From positions 248,001 to 312,000 of the forward strand of contig CANMFL010000001.1 in NCBI GenBank assembly GCA_947497185.1: a DNA stretch of 64,000 nt, given 5' to 3'. The DNA comes from an uncultured Paracoccaceae bacterium (GTDB lineage: Bacteria; Pseudomonadota; Alphaproteobacteria; Rhodobacterales; Rhodobacteraceae). The position numbers and the translations under genes are program-made. Positions 61,258-64,000 of the stretch are shown here, piece after piece (the stretch's first letter is position 1; every line of letters starts with the position of its first letter). Below the pieces are notes generated by a model that had not been told where the DNA came from, searched no databases, and was given only the letters and a program-made list of their open reading frames with translations.

Positions 61258-64000
61258 TTATGATCCGCGCGGCGTGAATACAGCGGTTGATCCAGCGGTC
61301 CCGCCAGTTGTGCAGGTTACGCCCGTCACACCGCCCACCGTGGGGGCTGTGGTATAGATTACGTCGCCACGGACGTATTCGCCGGATGTAGGCGTAGGGC
61401 CAACTGTGAACATTCGGCGACGGCTACCATCCCCCAGCAGAAACGAGTTGAACGCCATCCGGTACGAGTAGTTGTCAACAGACTCATCGCCCGTCAGGTA
61501 GTATGCGGGGTCACTCGCTTGCTCATTGTTGCGGTGTTGCAGTTCCGAACCAGAAAGTAGCGTTTGCCACACCCCAGACATGTTTGGGTGTTCCACCCGT
61601 AGAATGGTGTCACTGGTGAAAGTGGTGGTAAAACCTTCGTCCGTTCCCATCCGTAGCCTGTCGACTTCGTATCCGCCTGTCGAGTTTGCACGAAGATGGT
61701 CGCCACGCATCACCCAGCCGATTGACCCACCAACAACGATACATGGCCCGTCAAACCAGTTACCCGACGATCCGCTTTCCCAGTAGCACCCAGTCAGCAC
61801 GTTTCGCGCGTTGTTGTTCCCTGTGCGATACCCGAACGCTGCGAAATAAGTCCCCAATGGTTTGCCCGACGTCCACAACGGGATGTTTACGTTAGTTCCC
61901 CCTGACCCGTACAGCATCCACACATCTTCGTCCGTCCCTGGCGTCGTGTCCACGAGTTCTTGCTCTGTCGCGGCCCCCGAAGCTGCGTAATGATTGCCGC
62001 CATATGAGACATAGCTACTTTGATCGGCAGCGTTATTTGCACGATTAGCCAACCCGTTATAGGCGACGTGGCAGCCTTCGTAGGTGTTTCCTAAGAAGCT
62101 ATTATCGAAAATCCCGCCCCTACCGTTATACGCCGCATTAATACCTGTTGCAGCGCCCGAGTTGGCGTCAGCCCCGGCTGTATAAAAACCGTACCCACCG
62201 TTATGGTTCAGGTATGCCGTATCGACGCGCCAAAGGTTCGCGTTCCCATACCGGCTGTCGATACTAGTGCCAGCCGTTGCGTCGATATGTATCCCGTTAC
62301 CTGAGAACCCAAACGCAGACACTTTGTCGACAAATGCCCGCGCCCGCATCTGGATGCCGTGCTTAGTCTTGTCCGCGCCAGTGGTCGAAAGCAGGTTAAG
62401 CCCGACAATAAGGGAACCGTCAGCACCTATGCCTCGTGATGGAACCCTTCCACCGTCTAAGGTGTCTTGCCGATTAATCACGATACCTGCCACATCCGTT
62501 GGGAAGACAAATTTCGGGCCGCTGTTCTGGTCTAAGCCCGAACCCGAACCTCTCAAAAAGGCTGGCCGTATGAGCTGAATGTCCCGCGACATGTAGTATT
62601 CGCGTTCGTCAAAGGTGATCGAGATTGTGCGCGTATCCCCAATGTCCAGCAATGCCCTCAACTTCGGAAAGTCGTCCGTCACTCCGTCTGCGGCAGGGCC
62701 CATCATAGTGAAGCTATACGAACCATCTTCGCTTGGCAGACACTTAAACAATACGCCTGATGTGCTGATGATTTGATAGTCTGTAGATATAGCCAACTTC
62801 ACAAGATACCGGAAACCCCTGTTGCGATCCACCACCACATCACCGTCAGACACTTCGGAATAGGTCTGCGCCATAAGGCCCGCGAAGCCTTTTACTTCTA
62901 CCTCAGTGCCCCTTACGGGCTTATATCGCGCCCCGTCCGAACCAACCAAGACGTGGGGGTAGTCGGATGAAGAGATCGTATCGTCTGAGTCATATGCCCA
63001 CTGACCGCCCTTCCCATCAAATTCAGACAGACCGCCCTTTAATGTCAACACCCCGACGCCAGCCGCCCGTGAGTAGGTCGCGACATCGCCCGCTGTTGGT
63101 AATGTCTCCGAGGCCACCAGCGCGGCAGCGTTATTCGCAGCGTCCGTTGCCGCCTGTGCGTCCGCAACAATCTGCGAAATATCAATCGAAGAAATCCCGT
63201 GGATATCGGTCACATTGCTCGCCCGCAATGTTCCAATCGCTGTGATGCCATCCTCACCATAAGTTCGGACAAACGGCACTGCATAGATCGCGCCAACAGG
63301 CGGCACGATCACGTCAGAAACCGCCGCCGCACTGACACGGTATGACATTTCCACAATGCCATTCGATGTGGTCAAAGTGGGCTCTGCCTGCAAAATTTGC
63401 AGGTCGATTTGCGACTTAAACTTATCCAGCCATGCAACGCCAAATTCAGTTGTGTGGTTGCTTGGGTCGGCCGGGTTTTTCGTTCGAGCAAGTCGCGTTG
63501 AAAACTCCCATACGTCGGACGCCAATGCTACCGGATCGCGACGGGCAACGTTTCCCGCGCCATGGGCCATAAAGGCCAAACCTATACCATCGACGACGTT
63601 GACATTACCATCGGCTAAAGATTCCTTTTCATCAGCAGACCCAGCAAAGGTTGCCGAAAAACTGTGTGGCGCATCACCCGGGCGGTCGTCAGCAAGTATA
63701 TTTTTTTTACTAATTGTCACATTTCTTTCAGCGATTAACGTGTCTTGCTGTAGGTTTTTTTCCGCAGCTTCATCACTAATGGGCAAGTCCGCAACGTTCT
63801 GAGTAGCGGCACTTCCTAGTCCGAGATTCTGGCGAGCCTTCACCAAATCTAAAAGATCAGACAGATTGTTGTTGATCTTAAGTGATTGATCAATTTTCGC
63901 ATCTAACCCTGCCAGATCAGCTGAACTTGCCTTGCCAGACAGCAAGGCTGAAACGTCATCAAGAGTAAATGTACCATCAGAGCCAGCCAAAATCGCCAGC
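61258..64000 (-). CDS. phage tail fibre with pectate-lyase-like beta-helix (partial)
   Basis: The frame is open to the window edge, so the start lies beyond 64000. At least 913 residues are visible. The N-terminal part has tail fibre-like helical repeats (KARQNLGLGSAATQNVADLP, about residues 50-70). The middle has a pectate-lyase superfamily start (PAADGVTDDFPKLRALLD, about 430-448) that opens a right-handed beta-helix. A C-terminal receptor-binding part ends near 61258. The beta-helix suggests depolymerase or receptor binding to polysaccharide, matching the surface-modifying acyltransferase carried by the same element. Confidence 0.84.
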   Translation of the reverse strand, partial: LAILAGSDGTFTLDDVSALLSGKASSADLAGLDAKIDQSLKINNNLSDLLDLVKARQNLGLGSAATQNVADLPISDEAAEKNLQQDTLIAERNVTISKKNILADDRPGDAPHSFSATFAGSADEKESLADGNVNVVDGIGLAFMAHGAGNVARRDPVALASDVWEFSTRLARTKNPADPSNHTTEFGVAWLDKFKSQIDLQILQAEPTLTTSNGIVEMSYRVSAAAVSDVIVPPVGAIYAVPFVRTYGEDGITAIGTLRASNVTDIHGISSIDISQIVADAQAATDAANNAAALVASETLPTAGDVATYSRAAGVGVLTLKGGLSEFDGKGGQWAYDSDDTISSSDYPHVLVGSDGARYKPVRGTEVEVKGFAGLMAQTYSEVSDGDVVVDRNRGFRYLVKLAISTDYQIISTSGVLFKCLPSEDGSYSFTMMGPAADGVTDDFPKLRALLDIGDTRTISITFDEREYYMSRDIQLIRPAFLRGSGSGLDQNSGPKFVFPTDVAGIVINRQDTLDGGRVPSRGIGADGSLIVGLNLLSTTGADKTKHGIQMRARAFVDKVSAFGFSGNGIHIDATAGTSIDSRYGNANLWRVDTAYLNHNGGYGFYTAGADANSGAATGINAAYNGRGGIFDNSFLGNTYEGCHVAYNGLANRANNAADQSSYVSYGGNHYAASGAATEQELVDTTPGTDEDVWMLYGSGGTNVNIPLWTSGKPLGTYFAAFGYRTGNNNARNVLTGCYWESGSSGNWFDGPCIVVGGSIGWVMRGDHLRANSTGGYEVDRLRMGTDEGFTTTFTSDTILRVEHPNMSGVWQTLLSGSELQHRNNEQASDPAYYLTGDESVDNYSYRMAFNSFLLGDGSRRRMFTVGPTPTSGEYVRGDVIYTTAPTVGGVTGVTCTTGGTAGSTAVFTPRGS

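Larger units (their letters stand above)
57410..64000. mobile_element. late-gene end of a prophage (partial, right end beyond window)
   Basis: From tRNA-Gly to the window edge there is a uniform minus-strand block. It holds a tail fibre, three small proteins, membrane-anchored GH24 lysozyme, Rz/Rz1-like pair and an acyltransferase, a typical late lysis and conversion arm. Codon use and AT content of the acyltransferase differ from the host-like genes to the left. No integrase, repressor or head genes are visible, so they should lie to the right. It is not the gene transfer agent cluster. Confidence 0.8.

Noticed and set aside
57410..64000. Gene transfer agent cluster
   Set aside because: There is no terminase, portal or capsid gene order, and the block starts at a tRNA with an acyltransferase and lysis genes, so a prophage is more likely.
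61258..64000. Diversity-generating retroelement target in the tail fibre
   Set aside because: No reverse transcriptase or template-like repeat is visible in the window.

Overview
The window looks like chromosome from a marine Rhodobacteraceae (Roseobacter-group) alphaproteobacterium, with genera such as Loktanella, Yoonia or Octadecabacter as plausible relatives (inference from protein style, not a search). Support comes from a trgA-trgB-cysK tellurite locus, acuI, a circularly permuted two-piece tmRNA gene, a cckA hybrid kinase, and an iscR-suf cluster whose IscR lacks the usual cysteine ligands. Base composition is roughly 55-60 % GC, and coding is dense with many 4-base ATGA overlaps.

Layout. 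1-1645: the 3' end of a DNA ligase-like gene, tRNA-Ser(GGA) and an AI-2E family permease. 1655-12611 (minus strand): a tightly packed run trgA-trgB-cysK-mscS-like-alaX-M35 peptidase-membrane protein, preceded by phrB, acuI and a DUF1326/DUF2182 pair. 12650-17000: a divergent GntR/FadR regulator with two operator-like sites, ssrA (tmRNA), a Crp-type regulator, a nuclease-fold hydrolase and cardiolipin synthase. 17223-26259: a second AI-2E protein, an envelope/stress operon (BrkB, DUF3618, holin-like protein, LEA-like protein, 22-residue membrane peptide), MgtC, large catalase KatE and NhaC. Both the stress operon and katE carry GGAAC-N16-NNTT motifs resembling general-stress (EcfG) promoters. 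26546-34965: tRNA-Arg(CCG) and the iscR-suf Fe-S assembly operon, which contains two YIP1-like membrane proteins and a conserved-looking membrane protein of unknown role. Two copies of a paired-palindrome repeat sit at its ends.

35141-48910 holds an alpha/beta hydrolase-HD phosphohydrolase operon, a CPBP protease, a DEAD-box helicase, a small ORF followed by a candidate C-rich small RNA, TfoX, DUF4112-YqaE, ndk, an ABC-F ATPase, MarC, a retropepsin-like protease, a tiny lipoprotein, an HpaI-type aldolase, and beta-glucosidase plus glucokinase. 48907-57198 holds cckA, an RsmB-like methyltransferase, guaB, a membrane protein, a corrinoid-activating (RACo-like) ATPase and a short orphan protein.

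57366-64000: tRNA-Gly(CCC) followed by the late end of a prophage, read on the minus strand. It has a tail fibre (running off the window), three small proteins, a membrane-anchored GH24 lysozyme with three predicted membrane segments, an overlapping Rz/Rz1-like pair and an AT-richer acyltransferase probably acting in lysogenic conversion. No integrase is visible, so the far end of the element lies beyond 64000.

The observations most worth following up are the small ORF/C-rich double stem-loop RNA at 40587-40817, the GGAAC-controlled stress operon with its tiny peptide, the paired palindromes around suf, the holin-lysozyme fusion, and the apparent leaderless promoters at 12676 and 41228.
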